Assembly: GCA_030435675.1 (NCBI GenBank)
Contig: CM059622.1
Location: 5,890,001 to 5,954,000 of the forward strand
Direction: 5' to 3'
Length of the DNA: 64,000 nucleotides
DNA from: Steinernema hermaphroditum
Taxonomy: Eukaryota; Nematoda; Chromadorea; Rhabditida; Steinernematidae
Part shown: one piece after another, positions 23,944-35,961 of the stretch
Layout: each line of letters opens with the position of its first letter
Position numbering within the stretch: position 1 is the stretch's first letter
Position numbers and translations under genes: made by a program
The notes under the pieces: model-generated
Told to the model about the DNA's origin: nothing
Seen by the model: the letters and a program-made list of their open reading frames with translations, nothing else
The model's database searches: none

Positions 23944-26570
23944 ATCGGATCTGAAAAAGGACAGCCTACAGGTCGGACAGAGAATAGGTATTCGCGTTGG
24001 ATGTACAAAACGGGTCGGAGATGAGTCATAGGTCGATCACTAGCGAATGCCTCGATCAGTCCTCGATCCGAGGCAGGAGGGGGAAGTGCGAACTCTTCGG
24101 CGATCGATAGGATCGCCCGCCTGGCGCCGAACGTTCTGCCCGAAGGAGCGGGTGACGACCCCCGGGGCGACGGCTAAGCCCCGAAAGTCGCAAAGCGGTG
24201 ACGCGCGTCGCCTCCGGGGAACAACAAAGTCGCCGCGTCGTCCTCTCGAAGCCCCGGCCGCTTCGGCCCTCGCGGGCGGGAGCCCGCTGCTTCTTCCCGC
24301 TCTTCGCTCGAAAACAGCGAAGAAGAAGAGGGGCGATGTGTCGGACAGCGGCGACAGGACGCCCGCGCTGGGAGCGATGCGCGAACGACGATCCCCGATC
24401 AATACGACCGACGAAAACGGACGAAAAATCAGCGACGGAGTACAGAAGGGGAGGAGTGTTCTCGATGAGGATAACCCTGAAGAGGGGGCACGATTCTCGG
24501 ATGGCGCTATTCTGGGAGACATTCCAGGGTGCTATGCTATTCTGGGGACAGACTTGTATGTGTTGTGTTGTGATTTTTAGCGAAGTTCGACATTTAAAAC
24601 AGCAGCTGATGAAGTGACCCTTAAGCCCATAAGGTGATTATCGGCGAGTGAATATTTTTTGGATTAAGTGCTATTTTCATGGAATGTTGCACAGAACACT
24701 CTGCTCTGGACGGGAACATCGTTTTAGCAACGAAAAAAACCACATGTTTTCTTGTTTTTACACAAAATCTAAAAATATTTGTGTGGGCATCTGGTTCTAG
24801 AGTCACACCGCATTTCAGGCTGATGATTTGCCTTGATATTTCCAATTGAATGTGCTGGAAAATTGGGACAAAGCTTGTTTTGTACAATCGTCACAAAATA
24901 ATAGGACAGACTCAGACACGCCCTAGACAGTCTAGACATTACCCTCACTGCGTATGTATTTTGTATATTTGTGTTGCCTCGAGTTAGGGACTGGTCGTGT
25001 GTCCCCTGTGTCACGTCTGCATTTCAACAAATAAGAACAGAAAACAGGTCTTTCGTGTTGTTTCGTAGCGAGAGAGTGATAAATTTTTGCTAAAATCGAG
25101 CAATACATATGTAACTTGGCATAAATAATGGCCAAAGATCGTCAAAACGTCTTTCTCATCCTGGTTTCTATTCATCAAAGGAAGGAGAAACACTGGAATG
25201 AACTTTTTGGATTCTGGATCTACACATTTCCATCATGAACAATTTATCACACGCTATGGGAGCAAAGGTTGGAATGAAGTTGGAGAAAAAAACGAATCTC
25301 TTTGCAATATGTGTGCGCGTGACATAACCATAGATTCTCGTAAAAATTTGGCCATGAAATAACATAATGGAAGGGCCTTTCCGCAGGCACTCAAGACACC
25401 TCCAATCGGCAGTGAGAGCAAAGATGAAATGCCCAGTGGCTGTTCGTGAAAGTGCAGTGAAGGAAAGAAAAAAGGGCTTTTTTGAGGCAGCACCACCTGG
25501 CGCTCAATCTCTGCAACGATTCCGTGAACTTATAGAATCAATCAAAAGAGGCATGACGAAGGCGAGTGCAAAAACATCAAATTGAAACGTTCCTTCTTAA
25601 AGCACTCTGAGCGTGACTCTCCACTAGAGCCAAGAGCATCAACTGCTTGGAAACTAAACGAAAAGGAATCCCCGGTAGGTGTTTATGAAAGCAGATTACG
25701 GTAAGCGTGCAATCAAGGGGAGTGCTTTTAGATTATGTGATGATGTTGACAGTTTCCAGAAATTTCTAATCAAAAAGAATCTCCTGGAAGTCATGTAGGA
25801 CTCTATCTCTTAATTTTAAGATCTGGTGATGTTAATAGAGAGTAACGCTAGAGGAGTTCCTACCATGCAATCTGCTTGTGGGTCAGTTGCTTAAGTAGGA
25901 ACTGAAGTGGCGATTATAGAGCACTAATAGCTGCTCGAATACTAACGGAAGCCACTTGAATGAATGAGTATTTGTTGAAAGCGATTACGTGAGGCGTGAA
26001 AATCGAAGAGAGCGCTTTGGAAACTCCCTGGAAAACGGCATTTCACAGAGACTTCCAATGGCAAATTCGGGAGTGCACGTCAGAAGATCACGAGGTAACA
26101 AATCATCATCCAGGTAATTTTGAATGGTGCAGAGAGAATCAATGAGATGAGCGTTCGGAAGGCGGCCTATCTGCAGCGCGGAATCCAGTTTCGAGGCTAC
26201 GGACCTGTTGTGCAACGATCTGTTGACCTGTTTCCTGCAGAGAAGCGCTTCCAATATTCAACGGGGCGGCTTTGTTGTAAAAACAGATGTCAATTCAATG
26301 AAAACACTGGAAGGTGCAATGTTTCAGCGTTCTGTGTAGTGATCAGATCGAGATCCTAAGGTTTTTTTTGCAAAACCCAAGCGACAACGGGATATCCCGA
26401 ACGGTTAGGAGGTCTCAAAGTGGCGATGATGTTCAGGAAGAGGCGCTCCTTGGCAAACACAAGTCCCGGGCCCATCAGCCACGGCGGCGCCGCGTAATTA
26501 TAGAAGGTAGTGATCATGGCTCATCGAGACCCACCCAAAAATCGCCGGGAGAACGAAACTTACCCCATTC
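23944..26570. other. Gene-poor region
   Basis: A GC-rich block at 24040-24450, likely promoter DNA of the adjacent (-) gene, is followed by AT-rich sequence. Open frames are unsupported by codon pattern or splice sites, except the short candidate at 26381-26518. Confidence 0.5.
26381..26518 (-). other. Orphan open stretch with gene-like codon use
   Basis: From ATG at 26518 the minus strand encodes about 46 residues (MITTFYNYAAPPWLMGPG..., FAKERLFLNIIATLRPPNR) with GC-rich third positions like the real exons here. It sits just inside a foldback transposon boundary, and a GTAAGT donor lies at 26562. It may be a leftover exon of a gene broken by that element. No family recognised. Confidence 0.25.
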
Positions 26571-26573
26571 TTA

Positions 26574-28194
26574 AGGCCCGGTCATAGTTGCGGAAACTGT
26601 TTCCGGAAACAGTTTCCCGCAAACTGTTTCCAGAGCCGGTCATAGTCCAAAAAACTGTTTCCGGAAACAGTTTGGCGAAACTGTTTCCGGAAACGGTTTC
26701 CGGGGCGGAAACTGTTTTCAAGCATGTTTGAAAACATTTTTCTGTTTCCGGAAACAGTTTTGAATTCGCGGTGGGACCTGTTGTGCAGATTTGGTTTCTG
26801 AGTTACTGTGAGTGGTTTGACGTTGTTTTTGGATGATTTCTGATTGTTTTGGCCGGTGATTTTGAATTTTAGGCAGTTATCACAAGAATGCCATGACGTT
26901 TGTCACCCTGGAGTGCTTGTCGACAGCATTTTCCGGAGCTGTCGCTTACTGAAACTTTCCGGACAGGTCTAATCCACGGTCATGCCATAGAAAGGTCTCC
27001 GAAAAAGTCGCTTGTTTTTGTCCCTTGTATTTGAGGAAGGGTAGAACCGTAGAATCAGTTCGATTTCGGCTTAATGTCACCAGCGCACCAGCGTTTTTAT
27101 GACCGCGACTGTGGATGACCATAGCCGTGCATTAAACCTGTCCCACTTTCCCCGGAAACACACCAGGATTCGGGTGTATCTCGTTATCTCGCTGTCTTTT
27201 TTTGCGTTTTAATTAATTGCGTATTAATTCAGTCCTGTTCAGGTGTTGTTCAATTATGCCGCGCTGTACGAAGCTCTCGAACGAAGAAAAGTCGGCGATT
27301 TCAGCGTTTTCAAGGCTGGCTGCAAAATTCACCGGATCGCTTCCGAAATGTACCGAGGCCAGCACGCGATATGGACATTCTGCTCTCGGTTGAACGCGTG
27401 CGGTTCTGCGTTAGAAAAGGGGCGTCCGCAAGTAGCGAGATATAGTGCGCTGGGTCTAGTTCGACGATAAGTTACCAGAAGTTCGTGGAGATTCTGGAGG
27501 TGACCTGCCAGTCCAAATTTGTACGCTTCAACCGCCGCAGTTTCCTCCTGTTTCAGATTCTTCACAATCTTATCGTCGAATTGAACCCAGCACACTATAT
27601 CAATAGCTTCTCACGCGCAAATAAAACTTGCACGCGTCCCTTTCCTATTGTAGAACCATGTGCCCTTGGCAGAAAGAAGAATTTCCAGGCCATGTGCCGA
27701 TTTCGGTGAACTTCGAAACGGTCCAATCAATCGAGTACCCGGCTATGTAGCGCCTTCTCGTCGTTTCACAGCTTCGTACAGCGCGTCATAGTTGTAAAAT
27801 ACCTGCACAGAACTGAATTAATACAGAAAACGCAAAAAAAGACGAGCGACATAGTAAAATACACGCGAATCTAGTAGGTGATGCTTTAATTTTGTATCTG
27901 GTAGTAGCAAAAGCTGCGGAAGAGCGAGTTATCATAAGAGGCGTGTGGTGAAAATCACGAAAGTCACCAGAAAAAAAGTAAAAAGTAAAAAAAAATAGAA
28001 TAAAATTACTTTCGAAAATGCTTTTTGAAAACTGTTTCCGGAAACTGTTTCCGGGTGGTCATAGTGCAAAACGCAACTATGACCGCGAAACTGTTTCCGC
28101 AAACCTGGAAACCGTTTCCGCGCCCCGGAAACAGTTTTCAAGCAAAATCCGGAAACTGTTTCCGGAAACCGTTTCCGGAACTATGACCGGGCCT
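26574..28194. mobile_element. 1.6 kb foldback transposon with decayed Tc3-like transposase halves
   Basis: The ends are inverted copies beginning AGGCCCGGTCATAGTT, flanked by TTA at 26571-26573 and 28195-28197, a 3-bp target duplication. The outer 180-200 bp of each end is packed with the near-palindrome CCGGAAACTGTTTCCGG. Inside, 27163-27470 and 27570-27875 are imperfect inverted copies around a 99-nt loop. Read from 27257 the left copy gives MPRCTKLSNEEKSAISAF and, after a frameshift, a helix-turn-helix-like AGCKIHRIASEMYRGQHAIW, as in Tc1/Tc3-family transposase N-termini. Size, foldback form and TNA-type duplication parallel C. elegans Tc4. Not autonomous. Confidence 0.8.
27163..27875. repeat. 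Long imperfect palindrome inside the foldback element
   Basis: Left arm 27163-27470 and right arm 27570-27875 are inverted copies: for example GCGCTGTACGAAGCT near 27262 mirrors AGCTTCGTACAGCGC near 27771, and TGTCTTTTTTTGCGTTTT mirrors AAAACGCAAAAAAAGACG. Transcription through it would form a dsRNA hairpin of about 300 bp. Confidence 0.8.
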
Positions 28195-28197
28195 TTA

Positions 28198-31100
28198 AGC
28201 CTTACAATTTTGGAATGGACCGACGCGCCAAACGGACACTGGTCCGAAGTTCTATTGTATATTTTTTTTAGGCAAATCGGTGGAGCCTTTTCCATGCATT
28301 GGTTGGATATATTTCACTTATTTTCGCTCTCAAACAACGCGGAAGACTTTAGAAGACTGCAATTCCCCGGCTTCCATGTCAATTTCCTTTGTTTTGCTGG
28401 CTAGTGAGAGCAGCAATTTCCGTGCTACGGTAGAAATTCTGAAAGGAATAAATAAGTGGGAATCAGAAATTCGGTAATTACTCATATTTACATACCCCAT
28501 TTATAGATTTCAAAAGTTTGAATCGGCAATCCTAAAAAGTTCATGTGAAGGCGCCCCTCGACCACCGAATGTGGACCACCGCTTTGAGGTCAGAGCTGTG
28601 ATTAGGGACTTAATCGAGGACATAACAGTGATTTACTTCTAATTGCCCGTTTGGTGTTTTGGCCTACGTCACTCGCTGTTACGTCCTATTTTTTGGGATC
28701 CATTGTCTAAGCGCCATTATTTTTAGGACAACAATAACTCTGACGTATCAGGAGGAAGTGTATTCTTGAGAAGGTGGCTGGAGGAAACATCGAAGCGGCA
28801 CATGGAAATATTCTCCTGGAAACTGATGGGAAAGAGGTCCCCTTATCCAGCCCTACGAGCGGTCTCCATGGGATTCTGTTTGCCATGAGAAGTGCATTGA
28901 AATGCTTCATCCGTGGGTAACTTTTAGAAAACAGGAGGCTAGATTCGGAGGCCAATTAGGGTACTTTGTTTTCCAAAGCCCAGACAGAGCGAATGACCTT
29001 CAACATTACAAAAACATTTTATATCAAGAAGTAGGTTCATTTAAGGCGCACAAAGTACTTGAAGTCAGACTCTAACGTCGTTCTCATCGGAGTTGTAGGC
29101 TGCCTGCGTCGATGTCGACTGAAAATAGACATCCATGTTTTGGTTTCCCCTCATTAGCGATTCTTTCGGTCCTCGTCGACGTTTTGCTTAAGAAGTGACT
29201 CAGAGATCCGGCCCAAAAAGAAGTCAGAAGTGACCGAAAAGTGCGATCGAATAGTACATTTATTGGTTTCAGTCCTTTTTGAATTTATCTGACAATTTTG
29301 GTAGTTTATTAATGTGATTTATTGTTACTTGTCTTTTGACATTTATTTATCTCTGGCTGCCATTTTCGCTTTTGATATTGCTTTTTCTTAACGCATAAAT
29401 AACAAACATTTCAAAGCGAAACGGATCCGGTACGGCAATCAGATACTTCCAGTGGAGATATGTTCCAGAGATCCCCAGCGCGCGCTGAAATGCCTTTAGG
29501 AGCCAACTCTGTGGATCTTACAGTCAATAGTAGGTACATAGCTAAGGACACATCCATGAATATATAACGTAACGTATTGAATATAACGTGCTTACCAGAA
29601 CGAACTTAATTGGATAAAAAGGGCCACGATGAATGATAAACTTTAACAGCTGGTCCAAATCACCAATCTAGTAGTGCTTCTGAAATTTCAAAATACAAAT
29701 ACAAAATTTGAATGGGATTTCAAAGACGTGTCACTATGTCGACAATCTTAATTCGCAGGGGTTATGTCATGTCAGAGTAACCGAAGTTGCATTTCCAAAC
29801 GTAATTGACAAGGAAAAAATATGCATTTGAACCCAAGTGTTCTTAAAACGGTGTGCTTTGGATAGCGCCAAATCCCAATCCCTTGTGCGATATTTGCAAA
29901 GAATTGTCGTTTTGGACAAAGTTGCACTCGCTCCTAAAGGCACTCTACCTAAGAGTTCCTATTGAATATCTGTTCCTAATATGAGCCTCTTCTCTCAAAG
30001 ACATTATTCTCCCGCGTGCAGATCTGATTCTGAGAAGAAGCAGAACGAAGATGTTTGTCGTTTTCTGTTGTTTTTGAGGTGACATAAAATTAACAGGAAT
30101 TGCATGTTTTCGCTTCGCTTGAAAGCTACATTTACATCTCTCTCTGAGCGTTTCGGACATCTGTTTTCTTTTTTTCTGTAAGCTCTTGATTAGTTCCGAC
30201 ACAAACGACCTTCCCGCAAATCATAACACTCCCATTATCCGGTCGTTGTGCCCTCGGTGACGTCTTTCAGAGCGCCTTCTACTTAGGTTCTCCCATAAAT
30301 CCAGCTTCTTCTCCCTCGGCGGCTGATGGATTCTGGACGTTCTCCGATCTCCCCGATTTTCCGACATCTCCAGTTGGCGTTTTTTAACGCGTCGGCTGTA
30401 AATTACGTCCCCGGGGACCGTAATCGAGATGACTTATCGGCGCGAAGAGAGCTCATTACGGCACACGTTTTTGGCGTTCTTCTCCTCTCCGCGTCTCTTC
30501 CGCCGCCAAGAAGACGCGAATCCAGCGCCGAGTTTACGAGGTGATTTCGAGGTGACGCCGCCTTGTTTTTTAATTAAAACTCAAGGTTCTCCTCGGAACG
30601 TCATTTGTCTCGTGGAGTGGGAAGTGGGTTCTCCAAGTAGGCCATAAAGTCGTCTGCTGCGGATATTGTTCGGAAATGACTGTCGCCCTTTTTGTACGTT
30701 CTTTGGCCTATTTAAGGAGATCCAAGAGAGTTGAGTAACTCTGTTAGGTGTTACTCTGGGCCTCTAAAGGTTCTACTGCCTGTTGAGGTGTTCAAGCTAT
30801 CAGAGATGTTAAAGGTTCGACTTGGAGGCCGCTATCCCTTTTCAGCCCATCATCATTTCAGTGATCTATACTTTACAGAGCCTTTTATCCTTTTCCACCA
30901 AAAAATACCACCGTAAATGCCATTAGGAGACCTTTAAAGAGCGACAAATACGAGAAATACAAAACCTTCAGTTGCATTTCAATTGCGTCACAGAACTTTG
31001 TGGCACAATGTTGATGGCGATCTGTCCCTAACTCCCCTGGAATAGCCTCTTTGTCTGCACTCGTATTGTTTTCCGCGCGAAAAACATCGCTTACTCACAC

Positions 31101-34100
31101 CCTTATTCACCGGATTCCCAACTCGGTGACCTTCTGCGGCCTGTCTATACGTATTTGTCTCCTTTTTCTTTCCGCGTTGAGAAGTGACGACACGCTGTGA
31201 GTTCCTTTCGTGGGCGATTGGGCTAATCGGCCTACATGTTATCTAGCAAGAAATGCGCAATCCGTTTCCTTGATGAGCGAGCACATGGGAGGTGTAAATA
31301 AAGAAGCGTCTAGTCGTCTATCCAGGGAGGTTCCCTATATTGGGAAGTTGACATTTTGAAGGGGTCTAAAGGCCGTTGACAGGTAGCTGGACTCTAATCG
31401 TCGACCTATGACCATAAAAATGAAGGCCATAAGGATGCAGTTGCCAGATCCGGCCATTACGTTATTAAGAACCGCATCAACATGACTACTTCACATGCGG
31501 AAATGGAGAACCCTTACGGGGCCCCATAAAGGTGGCTTATTATCTACTTCCTTTAGCACGATTAGCATGAAATTCGACATTTTACACTACCTTCCAATCG
31601 AAACCGATCCGATTTGAACTCTCAGTGCAGTCTTAATACCATTAAGACATCTCTCGACGCGTGGTCAAACCCTAGAGGCGCCGCCCCATCCGCCCCGCGG
31701 CCCCCTGGGTTCATCTCGACCGAAGTGGCCAAACACCCTCCAGGCGCCTCGAGGGGCGACCACACACGCCACGCGCCTTCTTATGTGTGCACGTTTTGGA
31801 GAATTGTTTGTTTTGTGCAAATCAGTCCTTTTTCATTTCGCTTTCCATTCTCCTTGGAACGTCTCCAGACGCCACAGAAGGCACCGTAATTGGCGTCGGT
31901 CCTTCGAAGGCGCCTCTGAAGTGTTTTTGCCGCCAAGTGGGCGTCGGAAAGACAGATTAGGCGTGTTCGTCGGCTCACTCTCATCCCGGGGACTGAGATA
32001 TCCCCTCCCCACATTGATTGTTTCCATTTTCGATTCGAAAAAACCAAAAATCGCCCCTATTTATCCAAAATAATTGCGAGTTTTTGCTGTCTGAAACGCC
32101 GTCTTAGGCCTGCCAAATGAGTCCTCGACCTTTGTGTTTTTAATCGTACCCTTCGGATCCAGCGGCGCCAAAATCAACAAAAACATCCGCGATTATCTAA
32201 ATTGTCACCTTAGGGGATAGATAAATAGACCCTTGGCCTTAAGAGACCCTATTTGTCATCACGGGCTAAGGCACCGTGGAATCGCTTCTTTTAGTGGAGT
32301 CACGCGCAGATGAGGAGGAGAGCAAGGGGTGGTGGAAGTTTGGATTTCCCCGACAAGTGATCGTTGGTTTAATAAGAGGATGGTATGCAATGAAACTTCA
32401 CACCTTGCTTCCAAGGAATGCAGAAACGTGAGCAACTGCAACCTTTGTGTGGATGGGCTAATTGCTCGGAAGAATCTCCAATTCCGCTGAGATGATGAAT
32501 GAAATGCGTGGGAAAAATGTTTGGAATGTTCCCACACGGAAATGAGTTGTTAGTAGACGTAGACACACGTGTTGTTCTGTTCTATTATTTATATAAAAAT
32601 GCTTTATAATCATGGAATCGTCTTTATTTCTAACCCAGTAGTCATTGGTTTTCCTTTTTCCACAAAGTTGCCTTTGTCCTTAGGGCGAGTTTTAGTTTGG
32701 TAGTTTGGTATGCACTGAGCACGAGTTACGATTCTTTCTCAAAATTCATAAACAGTTCTTCCTCTATCGTCTTTGCCAGAAGGTCAAATGCTCCAATAAG
32801 ATCCCATATGTGCTCATATTTTAAGATATATGCCTTTTTGCCGACCTATTGTCTTTTCCTGTTTCCTTTCTTTGATTCTAAAGGCCTCGTAACATCAAGA
32901 AGAAATGATAAAAAACAGGAGTGTTCCAGATTGTATTTGGTACTGGAAAACATGGGTCAAATCGAGATTTACGACTCCCAAAACGATCTCTAGAACCGAG
33001 TTTACGAGTTTACGAGTTTCTCTAGAACCACAGAACACAAAACCATTTTCGAGAACATTGTACAGTGAGACCGGTCGTATTTCGTCGTTCCCTGGACCAC
33101 CCTGTAGAAAGAGCAGAAAGTGTGCACGTCCAAGAGAACGTCGCCAGACACAACCCTTCCAAGTGGTTGTTTGTTGCTCCGGATGTTTTCTGAAAATCCA
33201 CTTTGGCCAAGTGATGGCCCTTCCGATAAAATCTTCACGAAAACGAATTTCCTGTTTTCATCTGTCCGATTTTACGTAACAAAAATAGGCAAGTCATACC
33301 TTCGAGTGTCGAACATCAAATGAATATTGCTTCCGTGGGGTTCAGTTTCACATCCTGGCTCCCCATAAATCACACATCCTCTCTGGGAAATTCTTTTGTC
33401 CACTGACGCAAAACAAGACTTTTAATCAAGAAAAACACTTCCCTTTCTTTTCATTTCTCCGTTTCACTTAATCTCTTATGCATTCTTCTTTTTATTACAT
33501 TCGACACAAAAGCGTTCGGCGCTCTCTTTTCGTGCGAGTCTCCCTGGTTTGTTGAGATCGGACGGTGGTGGGTCCGATCGTGGTTGGTTGCAGGGCAGGT
33601 CCGTCTTCTAGGCCGCCAATTGCTTTCTCAAAAGGTGTAGGCTAGATTTGACAATTAATGATTACCGTTGTCGTGCAGAAGCGCCATTAGATGGAGAATC
33701 CGAACGACGGCTAAGCATGCAAATGTCGAGCATTTCCGTTTTTTGGCGGGAAGCATGGCGATGTTTGACGTGTAGATGCTGAAGAAGAAGAAACACTCTG
33801 CCTATGTTTTTGTTGACGCTGAATCAAAGATCGCCGGTTTTTGGTCCAGAAATGGCTTGAACATGGAAGGCCATAGTCATTTCCATAGAGGTCTCAAATG
33901 TCCCACCAGAATACAATTACTAACTTTCGCTCAGATTTCGATCGCGGGCCATGGAGAGAGCGATCACCTTTGCCTTCCCTAATACATTCAATAGTGACAA
34001 GTACTAAATAGGAATAGAACCAATTGCTACAAAATTGACTTTAACGATTTGTAGACGTGCCTTGACCTACGCGAAAACGATAAAACACTTCATTGAATCG

Positions 34101-35961
34101 CTGAATGGCCACAGATTTCTACAATTTTAGCGTCTACATTTATGTGCTTCCATAATAACCTGGTTGAATTCGGTAATTTCATCCTTATGGGTCTGAGTTT
34201 TATGACCACATTCGACTATAATGACCTCGGAACACCTTCCGACCGTTGGCATCATTTGAGGGGAAGTAAGATCGGTGCGGTTTAAGGAGGTTCCTGTTTT
34301 TCTCGTCCTTAAAAATAAGAAATATATAAATTGTGCTTATAAAGTGGAGTGTGGAAACATTGTAAAGAGAGTTTAAAGTGCGTTTTGGTCCTTGATGTCC
34401 TCATGCAAAATGGGTTCGTCTGGTCTTTAATCTGCTACTTCCCGGGTTCCGGGATGCATTTTTAGGAAGCGCACATCTTCTTACACCATAAAAGTAATGT
34501 TCCCTCTGTGGAGATAATTCGGTGGTGACTCCTCCACTCCTCAGAGTCCAAACTTCATTCCGCCCCTTCTTTGCACTTTAATTCCGAAGACGATAAGGAA
34601 CTGAAAATCGTGATGAATGCTCCGAATGCATTTTTGATTCGCGCACCCAAAAACGCCAAAGTTGAGCTTTGGAGTGACGCTCTCTGATTGACACGGGATG
34701 GATCCCAAGCGGGTTGCAGATTCATCTCGTGGGCGGTGGAGGACTACTGAGTACCGGAATTGATCACTCTTCAATTTGAGGGGGAAGTGATTCCCTTTTT
34801 GTGCCGTGTCTGCAACATTTCTCGGCTCTCCCACACTTCCAGTTTTTGTGGCTAAAAGGAGGAAAATGATATCAAAGAAACACTATGTCAGGGTACTGTA
34901 TGTAAGTGAAGGGTATGCGTTTGGGTACGGGTACCCAGGTGGCTTCACAGGAACATTGCTTGGAAGTGATGCGAACTCCCAATAATAAAAATACCGTCCT
35001 CTTATTTCTCAGGAGCATATGACTATCAGCGACAAGCCACTGCACTCTATGGAACGTTCGCACGCAGAAATGCGTCGAGACTAGACATAGACACAGTCTG
35101 TTGTGACTTACTAGGTGTACGATGGAGTGATTTCGGAGCATACCTCCCTTTTTCTTTTCAGGCAGTTTGTTGTTCGGCGCACACAGAGATTCATTTTTTT
35201 GATAAATAAAAAAATTTTAATGATAATTAATACAATCACAAAAGCTGCTTCTGACCCGAAGGAAAAGAAATGAAACATTGATCGATCTTGTCAGAACCTG
35301 GCTTGGTCCTAAATGAAGTGCTGAATCAGCACGAATCTTCGTTTCGTCCGCTTTTTCGTCGTCTTTTTGTTTGTTTATTTCGATCACAGATGGCACAGAA
35401 ATGAGCGACATGGCCTTCTCCAGGCCGAGCACCTTCCCCCCGTTCGCTGAATTACCCCGATTCCCCTCGTTTGTGATCGGAGTCGATGGCCCTTTCATCG
35501 ACGCCGTTAATTAGCGCCACGGGGCTGACGCGGACTTCTCCTTTCTCGAATTAGCATGCCTAATGTCGGCGCGCCTTCTGCAACGCGTCGAGGCGCCGCC
35601 CCTCCGATCGAGGGGAGGATTCTCGAGAGACCCGTTTGATCTCCGCCGCGGCGTCGAGGCGACAAATCTTCGGCACTCCATCGGGTCCTCCACGTGTTCC
35701 TCGGTGGCTCGTGATGAACGTCCCCAAATTTATGATAATGCCTTAGTAGGCGCGGGCCAAGAGTTGCCAAGAGGCGCCTCGGCGTCCCGAGGGCCCGTCG
35801 GCCGCTGTTTTCGATGATATATTCGGGCGAAGTGCTTGTCATCTCCTCACAAAACAGCGCCTTCTTGGGCACCTAATCGGACGCGTGACACCCGAACCCT
35901 TCGGTGCTTCTCCGATTTCTCGTCTCTTTCAGAAGAGACTCCCTCGGCCACAGATGTCCAG
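28198..35961. other. Gene desert upstream of the GABA-receptor gene
   Basis: About 7.8 kb with no convincing exon, tRNA or array. GC-richer patches occur at 30230-30650, 31660-31780 and 35500-35900; the last lies just upstream of the channel gene and may hold its promoter. An 8-bp perfect hairpin (GTCTTAAT/ATTAAGAC) occurs at 31629-31647. Confidence 0.5.

Noticed and set aside
24047..24617. Overlapping plus-strand frames in GC-rich DNA
   Set aside because: Arg/Ser-rich, no domain, no splice context; open because of GC content.
31600..31660. tRNA-like tail (GATTTGAACTC with a hairpin)
   Set aside because: The T-arm stem does not pair and there is no acceptor stem; only a simple 8-bp hairpin remains.
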